From assembly GCF_002135375.1 (NCBI RefSeq), contig NZ_NEGH01000003.1, positions 269,999 through 333,998 of the forward strand: a stretch of 64,000 nt of DNA, read 5' to 3'. Source of the stretch: Acinetobacter sp. ANC 4558. Lineage in GTDB: Bacteria; Pseudomonadota; Gammaproteobacteria; Pseudomonadales; Moraxellaceae. Within the stretch, counting starts at the first letter, position 1, and each line of letters opens with the position of its first letter. This document shows, in pieces, positions 9,509-19,512 of the stretch. The position numbers and the translations under genes were made by a program. Below the pieces are notes generated by a model. The model did no database searches, was not told the origin of the DNA, and worked only from the letters and a program-made list of their open reading frames with translations.

Positions 9509-10016
9509 GATTTAACTCGAATATTTATTGGTATTTACCAACATATTCCAGTATAAACTTCATAGCAATCAGGGATTTGTGTCTTTATGTTTTGATTAAA
9601 AAATTTTAATTAACTTTATTTAAAACAATATTTTATAAATTTAAATAGATTTTTCAAAATATCTTGAATTAGTTTTAAATTTCACATTATTTTGAATAAT
9701 AACAACTAATTTTCTTAAGTAAAATACGATATCAGTAGAAATAAATTATTTTGAAAGTAAACTAAAAAATCAATTAATCTCAATAAAATTAATAACAATC
9801 TATGCGATCTTTACCTTAAACATCTTTGCGATAAATCACTTTAATGCCCTAAGCACCCAAATTCATGTGTTTTTATGTATAAAAGTATTTATCATATAGA
9901 ATAACCAAGTAATATTTATCAAATAGATTGAACGATCAACTTTCAAATACGGACATAACAGCATCTTAATGCGTGATATCACTTACCTCTACAAAATGGA
10001 AGAATAGAGCCTTTTT
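9509..10016. other. AT-rich divergent intergenic region
   Basis: About 500 bases separate the malic enzyme and the polysaccharide deacetylase, which are transcribed away from each other. The stretch must hold both promoters. I see no gene, RNA or strong inverted repeat in it. Confidence 0.3.
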
Positions 10017-10928
10017 ATGTTTAAAAAAATTATTCTTAGTTTATATTTACTAAGCTTATCTCATATCGCCATTGCAAAAAGCCTCACCTTAAGCTTTGAT
10101 GACGGATTAGATCCTGATACGAATCCAGATGCATCTCAGATTAATGATGCAATTCTAAATACATTAAAGAAAAATGAAATTTCAGTCATTTTATATCCAA
10201 GCCTCAGCAAAGTCGGATCACAAAATGGATTAAGTATTGTTGAAAAGTGGGGAGAACAAGGTCATCGAATTGGCAATCACTCCAACTTACATCTTAATTT
10301 AAATAAAAGTGAAGTAACCTTATCTAATTATTTGCAAGATATGCAACAAGGTCATCAAGCTTTCAAGGATTTAACAGGTTTTACTCCTAGATATCGATTC
10401 CCTTACTTAAAAGAAGGAAATACAATCGAAAAACGGGACGGTGTCCGTCAATGGCTAACAGAAAATCATTATCAATCTGGTGCGGTTAGCATTGATGCTA
10501 GTGATTGGTATTACAATTTACTCTTCTTAAAATATCAGCAAGAAAATGATCAAAATAGTATAAATAAACTCAAACAAGCGTATATCCATCATTTGCTTGA
10601 CCGAGCACAATATTATGATGGTTTAGCATTACAAACTATCGGGCGTTCGCCAAAGCATGTACTTTTATTACATGTTAGAGCAATTAATGCGGCATGGTTA
10701 GAAGATATCATTCAAGCATTTAAACATCAAGGTTGGACCTTTATAGACAGTGATCGTGCCTATCAAGATCCAATTTACCAGCTACAATTTCAAACACTTC
10801 CTGCTGGCGAAAGTATTTTATGGAATATTGCAAAGATTTATGGGGTTAAAAATTTACGCTATCCTGCGGAAGATTCGCCCTATGAATATCCAAATTTAAT
10901 TCAATATGGTTTAAATGTAGAACCTTAA
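10017..10928 (+). CDS. exported polysaccharide deacetylase family protein (NodB fold)
   Basis: A 303-residue protein with a signal peptide (about residues 1-20, ending near SHIAIAKS). It has a carbohydrate esterase 4 domain that removes acetyl groups from N-acetylated sugars in the envelope. The catalytic motif SFDDG is at about residues 26-30. The zinc-binding H-S-N-L-H (HSxxH type) is at about 92-96. The RFPYLKEG segment near 127 is the family's arginine motif. It is a single gene ending in a convergent terminator. The substrate (peptidoglycan, PNAG or other glycan) cannot be told. Confidence 0.85.
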   Translation: MFKKIILSLYLLSLSHIAIAKSLTLSFDDGLDPDTNPDASQINDAILNTLKKNEISVILYPSLSKVGSQNGLSIVEKWGEQGHRIGNHSNLHLNLNKSEVTLSNYLQDMQQGHQAFKDLTGFTPRYRFPYLKEGNTIEKRDGVRQWLTENHYQSGAVSIDASDWYYNLLFLKYQQENDQNSINKLKQAYIHHLLDRAQYYDGLALQTIGRSPKHVLLLHVRAINAAWLEDIIQAFKHQGWTFIDSDRAYQDPIYQLQFQTLPAGESILWNIAKIYGVKNLRYPAEDSPYEYPNLIQYGLNVEP

Positions 10929-10953
10929 TACAATTCATCCATTCATCGATATA

Positions 10954-10988
10954 TTTAAAAGTGTGAATATTTACCTCACACTTTTAAA
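10954..10988. terminator. bidirectional terminator
   Basis: TTTAAAAGTGTGA and TCACACTTTTAAA are perfect inverted arms around an eight- to nine-base loop. They lie between the convergent deacetylase and hydrolase genes and end in short T/A runs on each side. Confidence 0.75.
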
Positions 10989-11002
10989 TGAATGATCAAT
11001 TC

Positions 11003-11668
11003 TTAAAATGCATTGATCCACGTTTTTATCGGTTCAATCCAAATTTGATTTGGTCTAAAAAAAGCACCATGTTGTTGATTAGTCGTAATTGCTTTTTCTG
11101 TGAAAGATGTTATTCGTGGGCTTCTTTCTTGAATTGTCTTACAAGACCCAACCTCATCAGAGGTTTCATAAATCGATAAAACCCGTCCATAGAGTTTTAT
11201 ATTCGGATCACGTTCAATATCACCCAAACATGCTGCAAGAATTACATAATTAATTTTTTCATTTTTTAAAGCATTAGATGCCAAAAGCGTTATTTCTCCA
11301 CCTCTAGAAAAGCCAATTAATGATATATTTTCAGCCTTCACCCCCAAACGTATTAAGTGTTCTACGTCATGTTTTAACTTATGTGCATATTCATATTTAT
11401 CGGTATTTTTAGGTCGATGATATGCAATTAGATTATATGCATTGTCACTTAATTGTTCCTTAACATTTGGAAAATCATACATCCCCCATTGTGGTTTTTT
11501 AGGGTTAATGGGTGTATCAATATTTCCCTCTAAAATCAAACCATGAGAATAAAATACATATTTCTGATTAGCATCCACCTGAGATGGAAATTCTGTATAA
11601 ATTTTTCCAGCAGACGTAAAGTTTGATATCAATAATAATATACAACTGATAAATAATGATTTTTTCAT
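11003..11668 (-). CDS. exported alpha/beta-hydrolase-like protein
   Basis: A 221-residue protein with an N-terminal signal peptide (residues 1-20, ending around TSAGK). It carries an alpha/beta hydrolase core with the nucleophile elbow GFSRGGE at about residues 120-126 and a final histidine in NQQHGAFF near 200. It is short for the fold and lacks a large cap. It probably acts as a periplasmic esterase or peptidase-like enzyme of unknown substrate. It is transcribed convergently to the deacetylase gene and shares its terminator. Confidence 0.7.
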   Translation of the reverse strand: MKKSLFISCILLLISNFTSAGKIYTEFPSQVDANQKYVFYSHGLILEGNIDTPINPKKPQWGMYDFPNVKEQLSDNAYNLIAYHRPKNTDKYEYAHKLKHDVEHLIRLGVKAENISLIGFSRGGEITLLASNALKNEKINYVILAACLGDIERDPNIKLYGRVLSIYETSDEVGSCKTIQERSPRITSFTEKAITTNQQHGAFFRPNQIWIEPIKTWINAF

Positions 11669-11907
11669 TCTTGGCTCTAAAGTTGTGCAGCAATGATCTA
11701 AGTGTACAAAGCTGTACGACGATTTAACAAATCTCTATGATGATTTAACAACCAGTATAATCAATAAATAATGGAGAGAAATTTCATAGAGTATCATCTA
11801 AAAATATTCAAAATTGTTGCTGAACATGCTCAAATTTAATGTAAACATTTAATTAAAAATCAATTTAATTCAAGAAATATACAAACTTAAATTAAAAACT
11901 ATTTTTA

Positions 11908-12822
11908 TCATTTAAATATCTCATTAATCTGACTCATTAGCCAAGCTTGAGCATCATTTAAATGCTCTTGCTGTAATGAAAATATCGTAATTTCGTACTC
12001 TGGCACATTAAATGATAGTTCAAATATTTCAATCGGATAAATATCTTTAAGTACTTTTGCTGCTCTATACGGCAAGCTAATCATTAAATCTGAATTTTCT
12101 ATCATATAAGGACTACTCATAATATGAGGCAATTCAACTACTATATTTCTGGTTAAGCCCAGTTTTTTTAAAGATTGATCAATGATTCCTTCATGATCAT
12201 GCCAAGCATTGATACGAATATGGTTATTTTTAATATACACATCTAAATCAATCGATTGGTATTTTCCTTTTGGAACCACAACAACATATCGATCAGTAAA
12301 GCACTTAACAGATTCTATATTTTTGGGTAAAGTTTCTTCTTGCTCCAAATACCCGATGGTTAAATCGATCTTTCCAAGTTGTATATTCTTAAAAGAATTA
12401 CTTTTATTTTCATGCAGAATCTTAAAGCGAATATTAGGTGCCAATTGTCTACATCTTTGAATAAGTGAAGGTAATATACTAAATGCCGTATATTCAGTGG
12501 AATTAATATAAAATTCATAAGTGCTACTTTCACAATTAAACTCTTCATTGCTGAATAAATTTATCGACAGTGTTTCAAGACTATTAAAAATAAATGGTGC
12601 GATCTCCTCCGCTTTTTTTGTCGGCTTCATTTCACCCTCAATTCGTATAAAAAGTGGATCGTTTAAAACAGTCCTGAGCCGATTTAAAGCATGACTAAAA
12701 GCAGAAGGGCTAATAAATAATGATTCTGCAGCCTGAATAACATTGTGATGTCTATACAAAGCATAGAAAACTGAAAGTAAATTAAGATCAAAATTATGGG
12801 GAATTAAATGCATAAATTTCAT
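11908..12822 (-). CDS. LysR-family transcriptional regulator
   Basis: A 304-residue regulator with the N-terminal LysR helix-turn-helix at about residues 20-65 (QAAESLFISPSAFSHALNRL) and a C-terminal effector-binding domain. The DNA-binding part begins DLNLLSVFYALYRHHN, typical of the NodD/LinR-like branch. It is divergent from the GNAT acetyltransferase, with an 84-base gap, and may regulate that gene. The inducer is unknown. Confidence 0.88.
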   Translation of the reverse strand: MKFMHLIPHNFDLNLLSVFYALYRHHNVIQAAESLFISPSAFSHALNRLRTVLNDPLFIRIEGEMKPTKKAEEIAPFIFNSLETLSINLFSNEEFNCESSTYEFYINSTEYTAFSILPSLIQRCRQLAPNIRFKILHENKSNSFKNIQLGKIDLTIGYLEQEETLPKNIESVKCFTDRYVVVVPKGKYQSIDLDVYIKNNHIRINAWHDHEGIIDQSLKKLGLTRNIVVELPHIMSSPYMIENSDLMISLPYRAAKVLKDIYPIEIFELSFNVPEYEITIFSLQQEHLNDAQAWLMSQINEIFK

Positions 12823-12906
12823 TATTTGATAGAATAAATTGCATCATATACACTTATAAAATATTTTAGAATAATAACTTCCATCTTTAAAGAACCGCAC
12901 CGATCT

Positions 12907-13395
12907 ATGAATATTGCAATTCGCCAAGTAACTCCGAATGATATTGATCATTGCTTTGAAATAGAATCTGCTGCATATCCTGCAGAAGAAGCAGCCACGC
13001 TTGAAAAAATCAGAATACGTGCTGAACAATATCCTGAGGGATTTATTGTTTTAGAACTCAATCATAAAGTTATTGGTTTTATGAATAGTGGATGTACAGA
13101 TGAAGTGGTGATGTCTGATGAAAATTTTAAAGAATTAATAGGACATTCGTCTAGTGCCTCTCATATTGTAATTATGTCTGTGGTAATACATCCTGAATTC
13201 CAAAGTTTAGGCTATTCTTCTCAGCTTATTCATAATTTTATTAAAATAATGAAAGACCTCAATAAACAGAGCATTCAGTTAATCTGCAAAGATCAGTACG
13301 TCAAATTTTATGCAAAGTTTGGTTTTGAATATTGTAAAATTTCAGAATCTAGTCACGGTGGCGAAAAGTGGCATGAAATGCAGTTAATTCTTTGA
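12907..13395 (+). CDS. GNAT-family N-acetyltransferase
   Basis: A 162-residue GCN5-related acetyltransferase. The acetyl-CoA site is seen in motif A as VVIHPEFQSLGYSSQLIH at about residues 96-113, where the usual Q/RxxGxG/A appears as QSLGYS. The first part, RQVTPNDIDHCFEIE, and the YPAEEAA stretch resemble the arylalkylamine (serotonin) acetyltransferase-like branch. The substrate is unknown. The gene is divergent from a LysR regulator. Confidence 0.85.
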   Translation: MNIAIRQVTPNDIDHCFEIESAAYPAEEAATLEKIRIRAEQYPEGFIVLELNHKVIGFMNSGCTDEVVMSDENFKELIGHSSSASHIVIMSVVIHPEFQSLGYSSQLIHNFIKIMKDLNKQSIQLICKDQYVKFYAKFGFEYCKISESSHGGEKWHEMQLIL

Positions 13396-13430
13396 TGATC
13401 ATTAAACTGCTGATCAAAACCTTATTTTTC

Positions 13431-13468
13431 TTCTCCTGATTAAATCATATGAGTTTTAAGCAGGAGAA
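13431..13468. terminator. possible terminator or stem after the GNAT gene
   Basis: TTCTCCTG and CAGGAGAA, extended by TTAAA and TTTAA, form a long stem with one internal mismatch. The gene on the minus strand ends close by, so this may be a shared convergent stop signal. No long T run follows. Confidence 0.4.
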
Positions 13469-13493
13469 ATCTAATTTTGATCTATAACTCAAT

Positions 13494-13844
13494 CTAATTT
13501 GTATTGATTTCAGTTTTAAATAATGGATGGGAAGCCTTATATATTTCCAATAATCTTTTTTCATTCTCGATAAAAGATGGGCTTTCCTCACTCCATATTG
13601 GTCTTCGCGTATCAAAATCAGAATTCCTCAAAAACCAATCAGAAACCACACCATAGATAAAAGTATCATCTGCAAATACAAATTTCGCAATTTTATTATC
13701 TTGGGTATTAATAAAAATTTTATGTGTTGGTATGCACCCTGTCGTACCAATTCGAGTATATCGATATTTATATAAATCAGACATAAATATATATTTTTGT
13801 ATGTGATTTCCTATACTATACCAAACTATAAAAAAGCTCATCAT
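13494..13844 (-). CDS. hypothetical protein, 96-116 aa
   Basis: A small soluble protein that I do not recognise. The first ATG gives 116 residues. An internal methionine at 13784 gives a 96-residue form beginning MSDLYKYRYTRIG, which loses an unlikely hydrophobic head. The segment VFADDTFIYGVVSDWF and the tryptophan-rich middle look like a folded domain. It stands alone between a GNAT gene and a siderophore receptor gene. No functional clue is available. Confidence 0.5.
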   Translation of the reverse strand: MMSFFIVWYSIGNHIQKYIFMSDLYKYRYTRIGTTGCIPTHKIFINTQDNKIAKFVFADDTFIYGVVSDWFLRNSDFDTRRPIWSEESPSFIENEKRLLEIYKASHPLFKTEINTN

Positions 13845-14238
13845 TTGATAAAATTTAATTTAGATATATTGAATCATTACAAGATCTAAATTGCTTAAAT
13901 TTAAGATAAAGCAAGACAATTACGTATTCTTATTTAATGTTGGACTATCGTTCTTACATTACTTAAAACTTTAAACTTCTAATAATTCAGCATAAATGAG
14001 TAAACTTTTGTTCAAATTTCTAAAAATCAGCACGATTTAAAATAACACCTTCTATACCCTAAATCTACGCTACCCAAGTGATAACAAAGTATCAAGCCAA
14101 CTTAATTCTTGAAAAAATTCTGACTTCAACGAAAATTTTAAATTCTTTCTCCTTATTCCCCTCATCTTAACAAAATATTAACAACTAAAAAAATATACTC
14201 CAAATGCAATTGAAAATCTTTCGCTTTTGAGGTGTGTA
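13845..14238. other. promoter region of the siderophore receptor gene
   Basis: About 390 bases without a gene, upstream of the TonB-dependent receptor. I found no convincing Fur box. A tandem TTAAC pair with 11-base spacing lies 57-72 bases before the ATG. Confidence 0.4.
14167..14182 (+). promoter_or_regulatory. tandem TTAAC repeat, possible response-regulator site
   Basis: TTAAC at 14167-14171 and again at 14178-14182 repeat with an 11-base period, one helical turn. This is the arrangement used by OmpR-type regulators. An OmpR-type response regulator gene lies 4.4 kb away at the other end of the same locus. The link is an inference. Confidence 0.35.
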
Positions 14239-16560
14239 ATGTCATCAAATACTTATGGCATCAGAGATAAATCCATTCAGTTATTAAAGTTATCCTCTTT
14301 AGGGATGCTTATTGGTAGTTCTTTTATCGGACATACCCGTGCAGCCGAATCTCCTGCAGTGGCACTCCCTTTAATCAAGCTTGAAGCTGTATCCAATCAA
14401 CCTGCCAAAATTGATTCAAACAAATTCACTCAACCTCTCTTAGATACGCCACAAAGTGTCAGTATTGTCTCATCTAAAACAATCAATGAACAAAATGCAC
14501 AAAGCCTTCAAGATGTTTTGAAAAATGTCGCAGGAATTACCTTTATGTCTGGAGAGGGCAATTTAGGTTGGGGCGATTTATTTTCAATTCGTGGTTTTTC
14601 TGCGGAGCAAGCCATTACTGTAGATGGAATTCGAGATGCAGGTATGTCCAACCGCACTGAGAGTTTCAACCTTGAGCAAGCTGAAGTGTTCAAAGGAACA
14701 GGTTCAATTGAATCGGGTGCATCAGCAGTGGGTGGTAGTGTAAACCTTGTCAATAAAAAAGCGCACTTAGGCAATTCACGTGATTTTAGTTTTGGTTTAG
14801 GTTCTGATCAATATCGTCGTGCTACTGCTGATATTAACCAACAAATTGATGAAACTTCGGTTGTTCGTATCAACTTAATGCGACATTATAATGAAGTATC
14901 TGAACGTAATGTCGTCAATAACGATCGTTGGGGCGGCGCAATTGATCTTGCCACAGGTTTAGGTACGGCAACACGTATTCATCTCAACTATCTGCATCAA
15001 GATGATGATAATACTCCAGATACTGGTTTACCAATTCAACGTGGTACAGGTGGAAAACGGATGCCAACTGTGGCACGTGACGCTTGGTATGGTGATAAAA
15101 ACCTGTATACAGATCAAATTAAAAATGATCAAACCACATTTAAAATTGAACATGATCTCAGCAAGAATATTAAATTAAGTAATATCAGCCGCTATCAACA
15201 AACTGATCGTTTAACTATTTTAAGCCCTGCCCGTTTTAACAATCTTCTTGGCGAATCTTATGGTTATGTTGGGTCAGATTTATCTGATGGTATTTTGCAC
15301 GGTTCAACTCCAATTACTTCTGGTTTAGATCCTTTGGCAAAGTTACGTCTAACCTCGCTTACCACGTCTAAACGTTATATCATCGCAGCCAACCAAACCA
15401 ATGCTGAATTTAAATTTAATACAGGAATCGTTCAGCATGATGTTGCCACTGGGGTTGAACTTTATCGTGAAAGCTATGGTGATTTAGCTCGTAATACTTT
15501 AAAAGCAAGCTTAAATCCAACAATTGATTTATCAACACAAGATAAAGGTTTTGATTTAGGTGCTGTCAGCACACGTGTTGGAGATGCAACAAATAAAGCA
15601 ACCATTCATAATATCGGATATTATTTTAATGATACGCTTAAATTTGGCCCTAAATGGCTACTAAATTTAGGACTACGTTATGATCGATTTGACCTAAAGC
15701 AACAGGTCACTAAAAATAATGCCTTAGTAGAATATAAGCAAAATGATGGTGTATGGAGCACCAGAGCTGGCTTGACGTATAAACCAGCAGAAAATGGCAG
15801 TATTTATATTTCCTACAGCCAAGCTCAACAACCTTCAGCAGTTGGTGCAACCACAAATAATAACATTTATGGTTCAAATTCAGAGAGCAATTACAAACCT
15901 GCCAAAGCCAAAACGACAGAATTAGGCACAAAGTGGGATGTGCTTAATCAACAATTATCATTAACTGCGGCACTTTATCGTACTGAACTTTCAGATAGTT
16001 GGGAATATGGTGACGATGAATATGTCGTACGTCAGTTGCCTGCGAAACGAGTTGATGGTTTGGAACTCACCGCATCAGGGCAAATTACTGATCGTTGGAA
16101 TATCACGACAAGTTATAGCTATATGCATGGCAAAATTACCAAAGGTGTCAATGAAGGCGCTGAACCAAAGAATTTACCTAAAAATAGTTTCAGTTTATGG
16201 AACACTTATAATGTCAGTGATCAGTTGAACCTAAGCTATGGGCTACAATATGTAGGTGAGCGTCGTTATAGTGATAATATTTACGTAGGTGGTTTATCCA
16301 ACAACAGCAGTAATGCAATTTATAATGGCAAACTTTATCCAGTCATGGTCAAAGATAATGAAAGAGCACCAAGTTACTGGTTGTCTTCAGTTGCTACACA
16401 TTATAAATACAACGATCAAATCGGTTTTGGTTTAAATATTGATAATCTTTTCAATAAGTTTTATTACAGCCGAATTGCTGCTTCTTTGGATGGTTATCAA
16501 CTCTATGGTATTCCAGGTGCTGGACGTACATTTGTTGCAACTGTTGATTTTCATTTTTAA
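14239..16560 (+). CDS. piuA: TonB-dependent siderophore receptor, PiuA type
   Basis: A 773-residue outer-membrane receptor that imports ferric siderophores with energy from TonB-ExbBD. After a signal peptide ending near residue 38 (THRAAES region of GHTRAAES), it has a TonB-box-like VALPLIKLEAV stretch, then the plug domain (DTPQSVSIVS, LKNVAGITF, TVDGIRD, QAEVFKGTGSIESG). A 22-strand barrel follows and ends in VATVDFHF with a terminal phenylalanine. The ATG at 14239 is preceded by GAGGTG at good spacing and is preferred over a TTG at 14227. A PiuC gene follows, as in PiuA/Fiu loci. In related bacteria these receptors also admit siderophore-linked beta-lactams. Confidence 0.88.
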   Translation: MSSNTYGIRDKSIQLLKLSSLGMLIGSSFIGHTRAAESPAVALPLIKLEAVSNQPAKIDSNKFTQPLLDTPQSVSIVSSKTINEQNAQSLQDVLKNVAGITFMSGEGNLGWGDLFSIRGFSAEQAITVDGIRDAGMSNRTESFNLEQAEVFKGTGSIESGASAVGGSVNLVNKKAHLGNSRDFSFGLGSDQYRRATADINQQIDETSVVRINLMRHYNEVSERNVVNNDRWGGAIDLATGLGTATRIHLNYLHQDDDNTPDTGLPIQRGTGGKRMPTVARDAWYGDKNLYTDQIKNDQTTFKIEHDLSKNIKLSNISRYQQTDRLTILSPARFNNLLGESYGYVGSDLSDGILHGSTPITSGLDPLAKLRLTSLTTSKRYIIAANQTNAEFKFNTGIVQHDVATGVELYRESYGDLARNTLKASLNPTIDLSTQDKGFDLGAVSTRVGDATNKATIHNIGYYFNDTLKFGPKWLLNLGLRYDRFDLKQQVTKNNALVEYKQNDGVWSTRAGLTYKPAENGSIYISYSQAQQPSAVGATTNNNIYGSNSESNYKPAKAKTTELGTKWDVLNQQLSLTAALYRTELSDSWEYGDDEYVVRQLPAKRVDGLELTASGQITDRWNITTSYSYMHGKITKGVNEGAEPKNLPKNSFSLWNTYNVSDQLNLSYGLQYVGERRYSDNIYVGGLSNNSSNAIYNGKLYPVMVKDNERAPSYWLSSVATHYKYNDQIGFGLNIDNLFNKFYYSRIAASLDGYQLYGIPGAGRTFVATVDFHF

Positions 16561-16584
16561 ACTTTAGATTTTAAATCTTATCAA

Positions 16585-16613
16585 GATTGACCTTATTCTC
16601 GATAAGGTCAATC
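16585..16613 (+). repeat. 12-bp perfect hairpin between piuA and piuC
   Basis: GATTGACCTTAT and ATAAGGTCAATC flank a five-base loop, TCTCG. The stem lies 24 bases after the receptor stop and 53 bases before piuC. No T run follows, so it may stabilise the receptor mRNA or reduce readthrough into piuC rather than act as a full terminator. Confidence 0.6.
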
Positions 16614-16666
16614 ATAAACTCAAAACATTCTTCTGCAACCATTTTGAAATATCGACAGATAATCAT

Positions 16667-17350
16667 ATGATCATTGAAATAAAATCCGTATTCAGTCCAG
16701 ACGAAGCTGCACAATTATGTCAACAATTAAAGATACAATCATGGGTGAATGGCAAACAAACTGCTGGTATACAATCATCACAAGTGAAAGAAAATTTACA
16801 GTTAGATGAAGATAATCCTTTTGCAATCCAGTTAGGTCAAGAGTTAATTCAACGTATCAGTCAAAATGCATTATTTATGTCATTTTCTTTGCCTAAACGC
16901 ATCTATCCGCCTCTCTTTAACCGTTATCATCATGGTGGGCATTTTGGTTTTCATATTGATAATGCAATTCGTGGCATTAAAGGTGTCAAAGAACGTGTTC
17001 GTACAGATTTATCCGCTACATTATTTTTGTCCGATCCCGATAGCTATGAAGGCGGTGAATTAGTCATTCGCGATACCTATGGCGAACAAAAAATTAAACT
17101 CAAAGCTGGAGACATGATTGTTTATCCTGGAACCAGTGTACATCGCGTCAATCCAGTCACAGATGGCGAACGTTTTGCTGCATTTTTTTGGATAGAAAGT
17201 TTAGTTCGCGAACAATCACAACGTTCCATTCTTTTTGATATGGATATTGCAATTCAGACCTTAACTGCTGAACATGCTCATCCAAATGCTTTATTACAAC
17301 TGACTGGAAATTATCATAATTTACTACGAATGTGGAGCGATGTCATGTAA
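16667..17350 (+). CDS. piuC: PKHD-type Fe(II)/2-oxoglutarate-dependent hydroxylase (PiuC)
   Basis: A 227-residue dioxygenase of the PiuC/YbiX family, cytoplasmic and iron-dependent. The metal site is visible as H-x-D in [11 protein letters not shown] (about residue 99), with the distal histidine in [11 protein letters not shown] near 160. The arginine that binds 2-oxoglutarate is in [10 protein letters not shown] near 170. The length matches E. coli YbiX (225). It follows the siderophore receptor on the same strand, as its homologues do, and is thought to take part in iron release or siderophore handling, although the exact substrate is not established. Its end overlaps the end of the convergent sensor kinase gene by 27 bases. 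Confidence 0.92.
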   Translation: MIIEIKSVFSPDEAAQLCQQLKIQSWVNGKQTAGIQSSQVKENLQLDEDNPFAIQLGQELIQRISQNALFMSFSLPKRIYPPLFNRYHHGGHFGFHIDNAIRGIKGVKERVRTDLSATLFLSDPDSYEGGELVIRDTYGEQKIKLKAGDMIVYPGTSVHRVNPVTDGERFAAFFWIESLVREQSQRSILFDMDIAIQTLTAEHAHPNALLQLTGNYHNLLRMWSDVM

Positions 17351-18616
17351 GCTTTTAGATGATTTAATCTGAAAATGTGAACCATGGTTAGGACTTGAAG
17401 ACAACGTAATTTTCCAATCAAGGTATTGGCAAATACGCTGTACCAATGATAATCCTAAACCTAAATTATGCTGAGAAGCATGCTGATAGCGTACAAATGG
17501 ATCGAAAACATCAGATTGTTCAACTTCATCTATACCAATTCCATTGTCAAAGACACAAAAACCTGTATCTTCAAGTACAATGGTAACTTGAGTGTGCACA
17601 CCACCATATTCAACCGCATTTTTGATTAAATTCATTAAAATCGTATAAGTGAAAATATACGGATAAGATATATTCGTAGTTTGCTGTTGCCGTAAAATTA
17701 ATTCAATTTGATTGTTTTGGGCTAAATCCTGACAATCTGCAATCGCCTGCTCTGCAATCTCAAATAAAAACATTTTTTCAATATTTTGATCAATTGGATT
17801 TTGCCGTGCTAAATCAAGATATACCTGTACACGTGCCAAAATATTTTCCGCTGATTTTTGAATTTTCAAGATTCGATTCAACTGTTTTTCTGTCATTGAA
17901 TTTTGACTTAATAATTCACAACTGCTTAAAATCACCATTAAAGGACTACGTAATTCATGACTTAAATCTGCACTGAATAACTTTTCACGTTGTAATGTAA
18001 TAAATAATTTCTGATAAACGTCATCAAAGGCCTGTGCAACACGACCAATTTCATTTTCAGGAAAATGTTGACTCAATTGAAGCATGTTCTCAGCCTGATA
18101 TTGTTGACGCACCAAACGTTCAAGTTGTTCAATCGGATGCACAATAAAACGAATAGTGAGAAGTACTAAACCTAAACTTAGCACGCCACTGGTCAAAAAA
18201 ATCGCGAGAATAATTAAAATTAAATAAATTTTATTGCTTTCAAATAACGTGTAATCACGAATTAAAATATAACGCTGATCTGGATAATCCTTGATCATTA
18301 CATGCCATAACACGTCATCTTGATTAATTTTATGAAAACCAGAATTGAATGATTTTAGCCAATCTGGGAAATCATTTTGTTGTTTTAATCCATGGAAGAA
18401 TCGATTTTTACGACCAACATCTTCACCATGTAAATATTGCTGACGAATCCGATCGAGTGCCAGTCCCATATCAATATTTTGTAATTCTTGTTCAATTTGT
18501 TTTAATCCCGCAAAACTCAATGCGATAAAAATACTGCTCATAAATAAAGTAAAACTGACAAATAAGATGATCAATTGTGTTTTTAACTTTTGCACAGGCA
18601 ATTTTTTTATCCGCAT
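17324..18616 (-). CDS. sensor histidine kinase
   Basis: A 430-residue membrane kinase. Two transmembrane segments (about residues 14-36 and 130-155) enclose a short periplasmic sensor of about 95 residues. A HAMP-like linker and the HisKA domain with the phosphorylated histidine in DLSHELRSP (near 220) follow. The ATP-binding domain shows [16 protein letters not shown] and [10 protein letters not shown]. Its start overlaps the end of the response regulator gene by 10 bases, so the two are co-translated. Its place beside piuA/piuC resembles the PirRS and PfeRS systems that sense ferric siderophores in Pseudomonas. The signal here is inferred. Confidence 0.88.
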   Translation of the reverse strand: MRIKKLPVQKLKTQLIILFVSFTLFMSSIFIALSFAGLKQIEQELQNIDMGLALDRIRQQYLHGEDVGRKNRFFHGLKQQNDFPDWLKSFNSGFHKINQDDVLWHVMIKDYPDQRYILIRDYTLFESNKIYLILIILAIFLTSGVLSLGLVLLTIRFIVHPIEQLERLVRQQYQAENMLQLSQHFPENEIGRVAQAFDDVYQKLFITLQREKLFSADLSHELRSPLMVILSSCELLSQNSMTEKQLNRILKIQKSAENILARVQVYLDLARQNPIDQNIEKMFLFEIAEQAIADCQDLAQNNQIELILRQQQTTNISYPYIFTYTILMNLIKNAVEYGGVHTQVTIVLEDTGFCVFDNGIGIDEVEQSDVFDPFVRYQHASQHNLGLGLSLVQRICQYLDWKITLSSSPNHGSHFQIKSSKSLHDIAPHS

Positions 18617-19275
18617 ATTTTAAAACCGACACCATGTACAGTCTGTAACAAAGTACCGTTAAAAGGTTTATCAATAACTTGACGAATCAAATGAATATGT
18701 GTGCGTAAGCTATCACTATTCGGCACTTCATCTTTCCAGAGATTTCTTTCTAACTCTTGTCTTGATACAACATTTGGACTTTCTTTCATTAATTTTTCAA
18801 GTACAGCCAGTGCAATTGGAGGTAAATGTAATATTTGCTGATCACGGGTTAGTTTTCGAGTTCCTAGGTCTAATCTAAGGTCAGCCACTTGTAAAACTTG
18901 TGGATAATTTAATTGATTACATCGTTTTAAAAGCGCAACTATTCGTGCATGTAATTCGGACAAAGCAAAAGGTTTAACTAGATAGTCCTCTGCACCATAT
19001 GAAAAGCCATCTAAACGATCTTGTAGCTGATCACGTGCAGAAATCATAATAATCGGAATATTGGGTAGTTGCTCCTTAATACGCTGACATAATTGAAAGC
19101 CATTCATTCTAGGTAAATTAATATCTAATAGAATCAATGAGTAATTATTCTTTTGTAATAAATTTAAAGCTTGAATTGCATTCGTTGCAAAGTCTAAAAT
19201 GTACTTCTTTTCTTCAAGATATTCAGAAATATTTTCTAAAATATCAAGATCATCTTCAACCATCAAGATATGCAT
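18607..19275 (-). CDS. OmpR-family response regulator
   Basis: A 222-residue two-component regulator. The receiver domain (residues 1-115) has the acidic pocket EDD at 7-9, the phosphoacceptor aspartate in LILLDINLPRMNG near 52, and the conserved lysine in YLVKPFALSEL near 101. The C-terminal winged helix spans about 130-222 and ends TVHGVGFKI. It is the first gene of a two-gene operon with the sensor kinase. A Fur-box-like sequence lies just upstream at 19294-19308. It probably activates the divergent receptor gene at this locus. Confidence 0.9.
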   Translation of the reverse strand: MHILMVEDDLDILENISEYLEEKKYILDFATNAIQALNLLQKNNYSLILLDINLPRMNGFQLCQRIKEQLPNIPIIMISARDQLQDRLDGFSYGAEDYLVKPFALSELHARIVALLKRCNQLNYPQVLQVADLRLDLGTRKLTRDQQILHLPPIALAVLEKLMKESPNVVSRQELERNLWKDEVPNSDSLRTHIHLIRQVIDKPFNGTLLQTVHGVGFKICG

Positions 19276-19293
19276 ACATTTTTCATTACAAAG

Positions 19294-19308
19294 TGAGAAT
19301 GATTATTA
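19294..19308. promoter_or_regulatory. Fur-box-like operator upstream of the two-component genes
   Basis: TGAGAAT-G-ATTATTA matches the 7-1-7 Fur consensus at 13 of 15 positions by eye. It lies about 20 bases before the response regulator start codon. This fits iron-repressed expression of the sensory pair. Confidence 0.5.
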
Positions 19309-19512
19309 TAATATTTTGTAATAAAAATAACACTATTAAATAAATCTTAACGCATTTATATATTTCATATTAATGGAATAAGAATACTCTCTTCATTCAT
19401 TTTTTGATTGTATTAAAATCATTCTGCCTTCTCTTTGTCTTCTAAAGATGTCCTGACTTTTTAGCTTTAATAACTCATTGAAGTTAGGTCATGATTATTT
19501 TATGTTTAAAAA

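Noticed and set aside
10988..11179. 63-codon open frame on the plus strand
   Set aside because: It is antisense to the 3' end of the hydrolase gene, and its composition is not protein-like.
14100..14238. Fur box in front of the piuA-type receptor
   Set aside because: I looked for the 19-base and 7-1-7 forms on both strands and saw no acceptable match.
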